From the NCBI GenBank assembly GCA_025463965.1, contig JAODBN010000152.1, positions 1 through 8,372 on the forward strand: a stretch of DNA of 8,372 nt, given 5' to 3'. Made by a program: the position numbers and the translations under genes. Below are positions 1-5,385 of this stretch, one piece after another; position 1 is the stretch's first letter, and each line of letters opens with the position of its first letter. This DNA comes from Acidimicrobiaceae bacterium (GTDB lineage: Bacteria > Actinomycetota > Acidimicrobiia > Acidimicrobiales > Bog-793). A model generated the notes under the pieces. The model ran no database searches, was not told where the DNA came from, and worked only from the letters and a program-made list of their open reading frames with translations.

Positions 1-794
1 CGATCAGGAGCGCCCCGACGTAGCCGAGTGCGAAAAGCATCTGACCGGCCAGCGTGAGGCCGATCCCACCCCACTCGGTGGCTACCCGCTGGTGACGGAT
101 CCGGCGTCTGGCCTGTACCAGCCGATCAGTGAGCTCCTGCTGGAGCCCGAACACCCGGATCTCTTTGGCCGAGCCCGGGTCGACCGCCAGGTCCATCAGG
201 TGGCCCTGCAGGCGCGCCTCGGTCGAGACGGCAAGCTCCCGGCGGTCGCTTGATCCGTTCCGATATGCGCCCCGCCACGAGCGCCGGAACGGCGAACAGC
301 GGCAGGATGAGCAAGAGCGGCTCGACCCGGGCCAACAATACGGCAGTGACGAGGAGCAGGGCGCACAGCGTAACCCCGCTGAGCAGCGTCGGCACGGCCT
401 GGTAGAGGACCTGGCGGGCGCTCCGCAAAAGCTCGACCCGGTCCGCCACGTCGGGCGTCTCGTGGGTCTCGAGCGAAGCGGGCCCCTGCGTCAGGACGGC
501 GAGCTCTCGGTCGAGTTCGATCACTTGCAGCTCAGCGAGCTCGTGCCAAAAGGTGGTCGACAGCCCGCCAGCCGTACGCATCGCCAGAGCGAGCACCGGC
601 ACGAGGATCGCCCAGCCCGTCGCCACGGACGCGTCGCGTGCGATGACCGCATTGGTCAGCTGCTGGAGAACGAGGGAGATCAACGGCGAGGCGACCCCGT
701 TGGCCATGAGGAGCGCCAATGTGGCCGCGAGCCGCCCGGGGCTCACACGCCAGGCCACGGCGAAAACGGTTGTGAGCGCCCGCACGGAGGTCAC
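1..794 (-). CDS. ABC exporter half-transporter, membrane domain (partial, frameshifted)
   Basis: This is the N-terminal, membrane part of a type I ABC exporter subunit (permease fused to ATPase); the ATPase half lies beyond the window. The GTG start (complement 792-794) overlaps the TGA of the preceding ABC gene in a GTGA junction, so translation is probably coupled and the two products probably form a heterodimer. From the GTG, 183 codons read cleanly, with hydrophobic segments near residues 22-46, 58-76, 133-153 and 159-177. After ISERIKR the frame turns to Pro/Gly/Arg-rich nonsense. The family-like sequence resumes in another frame from base 244 (RRELAVSTEA, then AKEIRVFGL, a motif also present in the partner) and stays open for 81 codons to the window edge. 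One extra base, or two missing, near 245 explains this. It may be a real inactivating mutation or a sequence error. The family call is secure; the substrate is unknown. Confidence 0.85.
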
Positions 795-2662
795 GACGTC
801 TCCTCGGTTGCGCTGGCACTCGCGCGGAATCGTTCCGCTTGGAGACGAAAGAGCCTGGCATAACGACCTCCGGCACCGAGCAGGCTCTCGTGCGTGCCGT
901 CCTCGACCACCACACCTTGGTCCAGCACCACGATCCGACCAGCACGCCGCACCGTCGAGAACCTGTGTGAGATCAAGACCGTGGTCAGCCCCTGGGTGAG
1001 ATCGAGAAACTGATCGAAGAACGCCGCCTCCGCTCGGACGTCCAGGTTGGCCGTCGGCTCGTCGAGAACGAGAACTCGGGCGCCCCGCTCCACTGCCATC
1101 AGCGCCCGGGCGATTGCCACGCGCTGCCACTCACCTCCTGAGAGTTGGCTCCCGTCCGCGTACTGGCGCGACAGCACGGTGGACAAGCCCGCGGGAAGCC
1201 GGCGCAAGAGATCGCTTCCTCCGGCGCGCTCGAGCGCCGCCCGGATGCGTTGTTCGTCGCCAGCGAGGCGGACCGCCCCGATGCCAACGTTGTCGGCGAG
1301 GGACAGGTCGTAGTGCACGAAGTCTTGGAAGACCGCTGTCACCTGTTGCTGCCAAGCTCGCGGTTCGAGCTCGCGAAGATCGATCCCATCGACCGTGATG
1401 CGCCCGCTGCTCGGCTCGTAGAGGCGAGCCAACAACTTCACGAGGGTTGTCTTGCCGGCGCCGTTCAGGCCCACGATCGCTAGCGACTGGCCCGCCTGGA
1501 CGGTCAGATCCAGCGCCCGCAGCGCCGGCGCCGCATCGTGGCGATAGGCGAAGGTGACCGCCTCGAACCGGATCTCGCGGCGCGGAAGATCGGTTGGCAG
1601 TCGCGCGCCGGACGGACTGCTGACCGATATCGATGTGGCTTTCTCGAACTTCTCGAGGGCGGTGTAGGCCTGCATCCCGAACTGGGTCTGGTCGTCGGCC
1701 TCGAGGTAGAACTCACCGAGGAGGCCGATCAGTACGACCGCCTGCAGGACAAATGCAAGATGCGACAGGGAGAGGTGACCCTCGGATGCGGAGCGCGCGG
1801 CACCAATCACCGCGACCGCCCCGAGCGCGAGCGAGACCGGCGCGTAGAAGAGGAACGGCCGAAAGAAGTAGCGCCGTCGCGCTTCCCACACGGGCTCGCC
1901 GGCGGCGATCGCGCTCGACCTGTACCGCTCGACCATCCAGTCCAGGAGCCCGAAGAGCCGGATCTCCTTGGCCGCGTGCGAGCCGAGTAGCAGTTCCCGC
2001 AGATAGCGCCTCCGTCGCCGGTGCGCCTCCTGGGCGTGGTCGACCGCTCCCATAAGCCCGACGCTGGAACGGATCCCGGTCCGGACCACCCATGCCGATG
2101 CTGCCACGGCCAGGGCGGCCCACCAAGTGAAGGCAACGGCGAGCAGCACGGTAAGCACCGCCCATTGGGTGTAGCGAGCGACCAGCGCCACTAGGCCGGC
2201 GCATGCGGAGCCCGGGGAATGCTCCCGACCGCGCAGGGCGCTGATCGTTCGCCGCCCAGCTGCCGCGGCGTCGGGGTCCTCGAGCGCCGCGATGCCGACA
2301 GGCGCGAAGGAGGCTTCGGTCACCCGACGCAAGACCGCTGAGTCGACCCGCCACGTGATCGTGCTCGAGACGAGCCACCGCAGCGGGAACAGCACCTGCT
2401 GAGCCACGAGGAGCGCCCCTGCGACGATCAGGCCGTCTCGGATGGAAGGCCAAGCAGCGAGGCCTCCGCCAGCCCGCACGGCGGTCTCCACCCGCCCGAC
2501 CACCCAGCTCGTCGCCAGGATGAACGCGACTGGGCCGATGCCGACAAGCACCATGGCGAAGATGCTCGCCACGAGCATCCAGATCCCGACGCTCGGCAAC
2601 AAACTGGCAATCCCTAGCCAGGCGGATGCCCGGCCGCGCAAATATCTGGGCAGCCTTCCCAC
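791..2662 (-). CDS. ABC exporter half-transporter (permease-ATPase fusion)
   Basis: Complete type I ABC exporter subunit of about 623 residues, a normal length for a fused half-transporter. The first ~345 residues hold the membrane domain (hydrophobic segments near 26-56, 75-98, 154-195, 270-290 and 303-320) with AKEIRLFGL in a cytoplasmic loop. The ATPase domain follows: Walker A GLNGAGKTT near 398-406, Q-loop FQD near 447, signature LSGGEW near 508, Walker B VLVLDEP near 531-537 with its catalytic Glu, and H-loop His in LISHRF near 567. All ATPase motifs look intact, so this subunit should hydrolyse ATP. The GTG start at 2662 is chosen because a GATAAT hexamer ends 6 nt upstream, as in leaderless actinobacterial genes. 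An ATG at 2731 in the same frame (646 aa) is the alternative, but has no convincing ribosome site. The frame stays open further upstream only by overlapping the next gene. Cargo (lipid, peptide or drug) cannot be told from sequence. Confidence 0.93.
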   Translation of the reverse strand: MGRLPRYLRGRASAWLGIASLLPSVGIWMLVASIFAMVLVGIGPVAFILATSWVVGRVETAVRAGGGLAAWPSIRDGLIVAGALLVAQQVLFPLRWLVSSTITWRVDSAVLRRVTEASFAPVGIAALEDPDAAAAGRRTISALRGREHSPGSACAGLVALVARYTQWAVLTVLLAVAFTWWAALAVAASAWVVRTGIRSSVGLMGAVDHAQEAHRRRRRYLRELLLGSHAAKEIRLFGLLDWMVERYRSSAIAAGEPVWEARRRYFFRPFLFYAPVSLALGAVAVIGAARSASEGHLSLSHLAFVLQAVVLIGLLGEFYLEADDQTQFGMQAYTALEKFEKATSISVSSPSGARLPTDLPRREIRFEAVTFAYRHDAAPALRALDLTVQAGQSLAIVGLNGAGKTTLVKLLARLYEPSSGRITVDGIDLRELEPRAWQQQVTAVFQDFVHYDLSLADNVGIGAVRLAGDEQRIRAALERAGGSDLLRRLPAGLSTVLSRQYADGSQLSGGEWQRVAIARALMAVERGARVLVLDEPTANLDVRAEAAFFDQFLDLTQGLTTVLISHRFSTVRRAGRIVVLDQGVVVEDGTHESLLGAGGRYARLFRLQAERFRASASATEETS

Positions 2663-2668
2663 CGGGTG

Positions 2669-2674
2669 ATTATC
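2669..2674 (-). promoter_or_regulatory. -10-like hexamer GATAAT of the ABC exporter operon
   Basis: On the minus strand GATAAT matches the TATAAT consensus at five of six bases. Exactly 6 nt separate it from the GTG at 2662, so transcription would begin at or next to the start codon and give a leaderless mRNA. No good -35 is seen at 17 nt: a TTGCAT is present but about 21 nt upstream. An activator or weak -35 dependence may apply. If real, the ABC pair has its own promoter and need not be co-transcribed with the two genes upstream. Confidence 0.45.
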
Positions 2675-2681
2675 CCCGACG

Positions 2682-2693
2682 GGCGGTACCGCC
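2682..2693. promoter_or_regulatory. Perfect 12-bp palindrome, possible operator
   Basis: GGCGGTACCGCC is a perfect inverted repeat lying 7 bp upstream of the GATAAT hexamer, that is, in the spacer between the -10 and any -35 box. A homodimeric repressor bound here would block RNA polymerase. Exporter operons are often controlled by such repressors, but none is encoded in the window. A 12-bp GC-rich palindrome can occur by chance; its position is the main argument. Confidence 0.35.
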
Positions 2694-2759
2694 AGATGCA
2701 AGGTGGTGGCCTGGTAGCCCACGGCCCACATCCGGCGAGAACCGGCGATCAGGCGATGG

Positions 2760-3548
2760 TCACAATTGTGTCGCCGCCCAATCCACGCGCTGTGGGGCCA
2801 CGACCGGACTTCCCACGTCGATCTGCACGTCTTCGTGCGATCCCAGCTGGATGGCTCGGGGATCGCCCTTGTATGCCCGGCCGTTGACGAAGACGTGAAG
2901 CGTTCCTTGCACGGGACCGACCTCGTGCGTGCCAAGCGGCTGGCCCCAGATGTCGAAGAACTGCCCAAGGGTGTAGCTGCGTTGCGACGGCGATTCGATG
3001 TGGATGACGCCGTCCTGTGCGTGGACGTGCAGCCAGTAATAGCAGTTGGAGGCCGCGTCGAACGGCCCCTCCGGGGTCTGCGAGGCAACGGGCTGGACGA
3101 TGCCGATGCCCGCTGGCAGCGGGCGCAGAACGCCGTTCACGAAGACCGCCAGGTGGGTGTGGACGTGGTACACGACCTGCTCGGCGGAGTTGCACTGGAC
3201 GCCGTCCACGGTCGCGCCCCCGCCCACGTTGGTGGCCGGGGCGAGCACCTGACCGGCCTCGAGAGGTACTCCCTCGGGACCAGCTGGTCCGCTCACAACC
3301 GCAAGAGCCGACGAGGTGCCGCCGCTCGTGCCGAGGATCGTCCCAATTACGGCGGCGACAACCAAAAACGCAATGAGTGCCACGACCTGGGTTGAGAAGC
3401 GCCGGCGCGCTTTGCGGACGGACCTCGGGTTGTTCCTGCCACCAGCGGTGCCGAGGCGTCGGGGGCCGGTCTGGCCGGTGCCCCCCGAAGGGGTGTGTTG
3501 CTTGGCGGCCTTGGGCCGGCGCGGCGGTTGCTTGCGATTGGTGGTCAT
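2760..3548 (-). CDS. Membrane-anchored extracytoplasmic protein with HVH motifs, function unknown
   Basis: A 262-residue protein. The ATG at 3548 is preceded at 5-nt spacing by a strong AGAGGAG ribosome site, which fixes the start and excludes longer readings of the frame. Residues 1-50 are a basic, disordered, presumably cytoplasmic tail; 52-73 form one membrane segment; the rest should be outside. The exodomain has HVHTH at 128-132 followed by LAVFVNG, HVH at 174-176 followed by HIES, and LHVFVNG at 217-223, so the FVNG strand occurs twice. Further His are at 208 and 238. Its only cysteines, C119 and C169, could form a disulphide. The beta-rich pattern and clustered His suggest a metal-binding beta-sandwich, but that is inference. 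I recognise it only as resembling uncharacterised actinobacterial proteins. It lies 112 bp after the small membrane-protein gene, with a hairpin between, and 97 bp before the ABC pair. Confidence 0.85.
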   Translation of the reverse strand: MTTNRKQPPRRPKAAKQHTPSGGTGQTGPRRLGTAGGRNNPRSVRKARRRFSTQVVALIAFLVVAAVIGTILGTSGGTSSALAVVSGPAGPEGVPLEAGQVLAPATNVGGGATVDGVQCNSAEQVVYHVHTHLAVFVNGVLRPLPAGIGIVQPVASQTPEGPFDAASNCYYWLHVHAQDGVIHIESPSQRSYTLGQFFDIWGQPLGTHEVGPVQGTLHVFVNGRAYKGDPRAIQLGSHEDVQIDVGSPVVAPQRVDWAATQL

Positions 3549-3553
3549 GCGAT

Positions 3554-3560
3554 CTCCTCT
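3554..3560 (-). promoter_or_regulatory. Ribosome binding site AGAGGAG
   Basis: AGAGGAG on the minus strand lies 5 nt before the ATG at 3548. It is the strongest Shine-Dalgarno in the window and decides the start of the HVH-motif protein. It contrasts with neighbouring genes that appear leaderless, so this gene is read from a leadered mRNA, consistent with co-transcription from the gene upstream. Confidence 0.8.
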
Positions 3561-3611
3561 TTCGTCGGCCAGGCCCTCGCGGGGCGACCGGCCGAGCTGC
3601 GTTGGCTGACG

Positions 3612-3641
3612 GCGCGTTCGCCACCGAAGGTGGGGACGCGC
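3612..3641 (-). repeat. Interrupted 11-bp hairpin between two minus-strand genes
   Basis: The outer stem pairs 3612-3617 with 3636-3641 (6 bp). The inner stem pairs 3621-3625 with 3629-3633 (5 bp) around a 3-nt loop, with a small internal loop between. It lies 19 nt beyond the stop of the small membrane-protein gene and well before the ribosome site of the next gene. There is no U-tract, so it is not a classical terminator. It could be a leaky terminator, an mRNA-stability element or a processing site that sets unequal expression of the two genes. Confidence 0.45.
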
Positions 3642-3660
3642 GTTACGTGAGCGGCTTCGC

Positions 3661-4014
3661 TCAGGGCAGCTGGAGGAGAGCCCTCGGCGGTCGGAGGACA
3701 AGGAAGCGGATACCGGGCGGCAGCCGCCTCGTCGAGCGGCGACGCCGGAGAAGGCGCACGGACTCGGCGGCGGTGACAGAAGCGAGAAGCACTGCGGCGA
3801 GAGCGGCAGCGAGGGTGAAACCGGCGGAGCCCTCTGGGCTCGACGGAGAACAAGCAGTCTCGGTGAGCGGACAGTCAGGCTGAGACCCAGCAGAGACCGT
3901 GGCGGGACCGGACGGGCCGGTGGCCGGGCGTGACGTCGTCGGACTGACAGGGCTGGCAAGGAACATGAGCGCCAGCAGGCAAGCGGCGGGCAGCGGCAGC
4001 CAACGGCGAATCAT
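3661..4014 (-). CDS. Small signal-peptide and membrane protein, function unknown
   Basis: A 117-residue protein from the ATG at 4014. Residues 2-4 are basic and about 5-24 are hydrophobic, ending in LASPVSP: a signal peptide or first membrane helix. Residues 25-63 form a Ser/Thr/Pro-rich external stretch with C48 and C55 (C-x6-C). Residues 64-84 are a second hydrophobic helix, followed by an Arg-rich tail (RLLRRRRS, then LRPPRALLQ) that is probably cytoplasmic. The frame extends upstream to 4194, but that part lacks protein-like character and the signal sequence marks this start. No convincing Shine-Dalgarno precedes the ATG; a TACCCT hexamer ending 9 nt upstream suggests a leaderless or very short leader. 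The cysteine pair between two helices could bind a metal or form a disulphide. I do not recognise the family. Confidence 0.7.
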   Translation of the reverse strand: MIRRWLPLPAACLLALMFLASPVSPTTSRPATGPSGPATVSAGSQPDCPLTETACSPSSPEGSAGFTLAAALAAVLLASVTAAESVRLLRRRRSTRRLPPGIRFLVLRPPRALLQLP

Positions 4015-4023
4015 GCAGCTACC

Positions 4024-4029
4024 AGGGTA
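4024..4029 (-). promoter_or_regulatory. Possible -10 TACCCT for the small membrane-protein gene
   Basis: TACCCT fits the actinobacterial TANNNT pattern and ends 9 nt before the ATG at 4014. It sits inside a GGTA-CCCT-GGTA direct repeat. No -35 match was found. The call is weak. Confidence 0.3.
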
Positions 4030-4243
4030 CCGATGACCGGCGTTTACCGGGCGCCGGGTCTGCTCACGCGGCGCCGATCCGGGCCCGGGAAGACGGGGGA
4101 GGTGATCGTTGGTGGGTGGGCGGCGGACGTCACATTTAGGCGGATCAGGCGCGGTCATCCGGGCGCGGCGAGTAGGGAAGAGCTTCGCGCCCACCTCGAG
4201 AGGGCCTCACGGCGGCATCACGGTCGCCGTACAGGTCCGCTCC

Positions 4244-4249
4244 TACGAT
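4244..4249 (+). promoter_or_regulatory. -10 hexamer TACGAT, leaderless start
   Basis: TACGAT fits TANNNT and is followed by exactly 6 nt before the GTG at 4256, placing the expected transcription start on the start codon. No good -35 is visible. This supports the shorter start of the heme protein over the TTG at 4109. Confidence 0.5.
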
Positions 4250-4255
4250 TGGGCG

Positions 4256-5083
4256 GTGCATCGCCAGGCGGAGCCCTCGATCGCCGCCGCGGCGGGGTCC
4301 GGCATCCTCGTCGCCGTCGTGGCGACGGCGCTCGTCGCGCTGTTCGACGCGGTCCTCTCGGCGAGGGTCCGCGCCGGAAGCGACAACGCTCTGCGGCTCT
4401 CGGTGATACTTCCCTACCTCGGAGTCGGCAGTCGCTACGTGCTCGCCCGGGCCCTCGGGCTGAGCGCGCTCGTCCTCTCGGGCGCGACCGTCGCCCTCGG
4501 TCTCGAACGGGGTCGCCGACGCGCGGTGGGCATGGCGACCTCGCCCGTCGGCGGTCGCATCCACCGCCAGGCGAGCCTGGTCGTCATCGTGCTCGTCGTC
4601 GCGCACGTCGTCGTCCCCTTCACGAGCAGCGTCGTTCCCTACGGCGGCTGGACGACCGTGGTGGTCCCCTTCGACCAGCCGTTCTTCTTCGGACAGAGCG
4701 CAATCAGCTTCGAGAGCCTCGGCATCATCGCCCTCGTGCTGATGGTGCTGCTCGGTCCCTCCTACTACCTCATCGGCACACGCCGGCGGCTGTGGGGCAC
4801 GCTCCACGTGCTTACGGTCGGCGCGTACGGTCTCTCGGTTCTGCACGCCCTCTTCCTCGGCAGCGACTTCGTCATCCGGGGGCCGTCGCGGGTGGCCTTG
4901 ATCACCCTCCAGATCCCCATCACGGTCCTCCTCGCCCGCCGGCTGCGGGCCTCGGGCGGCGTCGATGCGCTCCCTTTGACCCGCCGCTACGGCGCTCTAC
5001 TCGCCGTGCTCGCGAGTGCAGCGGTGGCCGTCGTCGCGCTCATCGGACTGGCCGGCGGCTCTCTCGGCGGCCGCTCGCTGTGA
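4256..5083 (+). CDS. Ferric-reductase-like transmembrane protein, putative bis-heme
   Basis: A 275-residue integral membrane protein with about seven hydrophobic segments (near 9-34, 62-83, 104-125, 153-173, 183-203, 212-227 and 246-268). Two helices carry His pairs: H103 and H117 (H-x13-H) in the third, H184 and H197 (H-x12-H) in the fifth. NADPH oxidases and ferric reductases use these same spacings to hold two stacked b-type hemes, so transmembrane electron transfer is the likely role. No FAD or NAD(P)H-binding domain follows: the protein ends about 15 residues after the last helix. Electrons would have to come from another protein or from quinol, as with stand-alone members such as MsrQ/YedZ. 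GTG 4256 is chosen because of the leaderless -10 just upstream; TTG 4109 (324 aa) is the alternative. A 298-bp gap separates it from the propeller gene. The partner is unknown. Confidence 0.8.
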   Translation: MHRQAEPSIAAAAGSGILVAVVATALVALFDAVLSARVRAGSDNALRLSVILPYLGVGSRYVLARALGLSALVLSGATVALGLERGRRRAVGMATSPVGGRIHRQASLVVIVLVVAHVVVPFTSSVVPYGGWTTVVVPFDQPFFFGQSAISFESLGIIALVLMVLLGPSYYLIGTRRRLWGTLHVLTVGAYGLSVLHALFLGSDFVIRGPSRVALITLQIPITVLLARRLRASGGVDALPLTRRYGALLAVLASAAVAVVALIGLAGGSLGGRSL

Positions 5084-5157
5084 AGTGACAAACGGGCCGG
5101 CCGAATGGCCTACGCAGCCGGCGGGACGACTGACCCCACGGCCACGGCGTAGCTTCC

Positions 5158-5163
5158 TACACT
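5158..5163 (+). promoter_or_regulatory. Possible -10 TACACT for the double-propeller unit
   Basis: TACACT fits TANNNT and ends exactly 6 nt before a TTG at 5170, the same spacing as at 2662 and 4256. It would start either a leaderless small ORF or a leader of about 210 nt in front of the propeller gene at 5382. No matching -35 is seen at the usual distance. Confidence 0.35.
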
Positions 5164-5169
5164 CCGGGG

Positions 5170-5385
5170 TTGCTGGGCGACCCCTCGACTGGGCTCGCGC
5201 TCGACGCCCGCGGCTGTGGCGTGGGCAGGCTCATGGGGTGGGCCGCTGCGCCGGATGCCGACGACCGCCGAGGCCGCAACGACGGGAAGGTTGCAAGACC
5301 CGAGATGGACAACAGACGAGCTGAGAACGAGGTCGACCTGCCCCGCGCCCGACGGGGCGCTCGACAGTCGCGGCCCCGCTCTTGA
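5170..5385 (+). CDS. Doubtful small ORF (71 aa) upstream of and overlapping the propeller gene
   Basis: The frame opens with TTG, 6 nt after a TACACT hexamer, and its TGA stop overlaps the TTG at 5382 in a TTGA junction, which would couple the two. About four in five codons end in G or C, which is coding-like. The product is hydrophilic with an Arg-rich C-terminus (ARRGARQSRPRS) and matches nothing I recognise. That basic end resembles the tail that begins the next protein. It may therefore be the true start of that protein, separated by a frameshift near 5385; an ATG at 5306 (MDNRRAENE) is a possible start for such a fused reading. It may equally be a chance frame. Confidence 0.25.
   Translation: MLGDPSTGLALDARGCGVGRLMGWAAAPDADDRRGRNDGKVARPEMDNRRAENEVDLPRARRGARQSRPRS
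5345..5360 (+). repeat. Hairpin just before the propeller gene start
   Basis: GCGCCC (5345-5350) pairs perfectly with GGGCGC (5355-5360) around a GACG loop, 21 nt before the TTG at 5382. It lies where a ribosome would load and no Shine-Dalgarno is seen there. It could restrict independent initiation and favour coupling from the upstream frame, or could be chance in GC-rich DNA. Confidence 0.35.

Larger units (their letters stand above)
4015..4255. other. Divergent intergenic region with GC palindromes
   Basis: This 241-bp stretch separates the minus-strand operon from the plus-strand heme protein. It contains an inverted repeat (CCGGCG at 4037-4042 with CGCCGG at 4052-4057, 9-nt loop), a perfect palindrome CCGGGCCCGG at 4079-4088, and candidate -10 hexamers for both directions (4024-4029 minus, 4244-4249 plus). 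One TTG at 4109 with a GGGGGAGG upstream would extend the plus-strand gene by 49 codons. That extension includes a rare TTA codon and no recognisable sequence, so I treat it as non-coding. Shared control of the two divergent units is plausible but unproven. Confidence 0.5.
5084..5381 (+). other. Intergenic region before the double-propeller gene
   Basis: This 298-bp stretch holds a candidate -10 (5158-5163), a small open frame of doubtful status (5170-5385) and a 6-bp hairpin (5345-5360). A weak 5-bp inverted repeat (GCCGG 5096-5100 with CCGGC 5118-5122) follows the stop of the heme protein but has no U-tract, so I do not call it a terminator. Confidence 0.5.

Noticed and set aside
129..999. 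Plus-strand open frames opposite the ABC genes
   Set aside because: The minus strand encodes clear ABC exporter sequence here; the plus-strand products are low-complexity shadows.
2663..3088. N-terminal extension of the complete ABC gene back to 3088
   Set aside because: It overlaps the HVH-motif gene, lacks membrane or ABC character, and the leaderless GTG at 2662 or the ATG at 2731 explains the start.
3549..3959. Longer reading of the HVH-motif protein to 3959
   Set aside because: It would overlap the small membrane-protein gene, and the ATG at 3548 has an excellent ribosome site.
4018..4032. TACC-AGGG-TACC repeat as a copper-repressor (CsoR-like) box
   Set aside because: The match is short and partly direct rather than inverted; I cannot support assignment to a named regulator.
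4109..4255. TTG start with a GGGGGAGG site for the heme protein
   Set aside because: The added 49 residues contain a rare TTA codon and no recognisable sequence; the first membrane helix begins just after GTG 4256, which has a leaderless -10.
4145..4846. Minus-strand 233-codon frame opposite the heme protein
   Set aside because: The product is Asp/Glu/Arg/His-rich, the mirror of a hydrophobic membrane gene on the other strand.
5094..5125. Inverted repeat after the heme gene as a terminator
   Set aside because: The stem is only 5 bp with a long loop and no U-tract.
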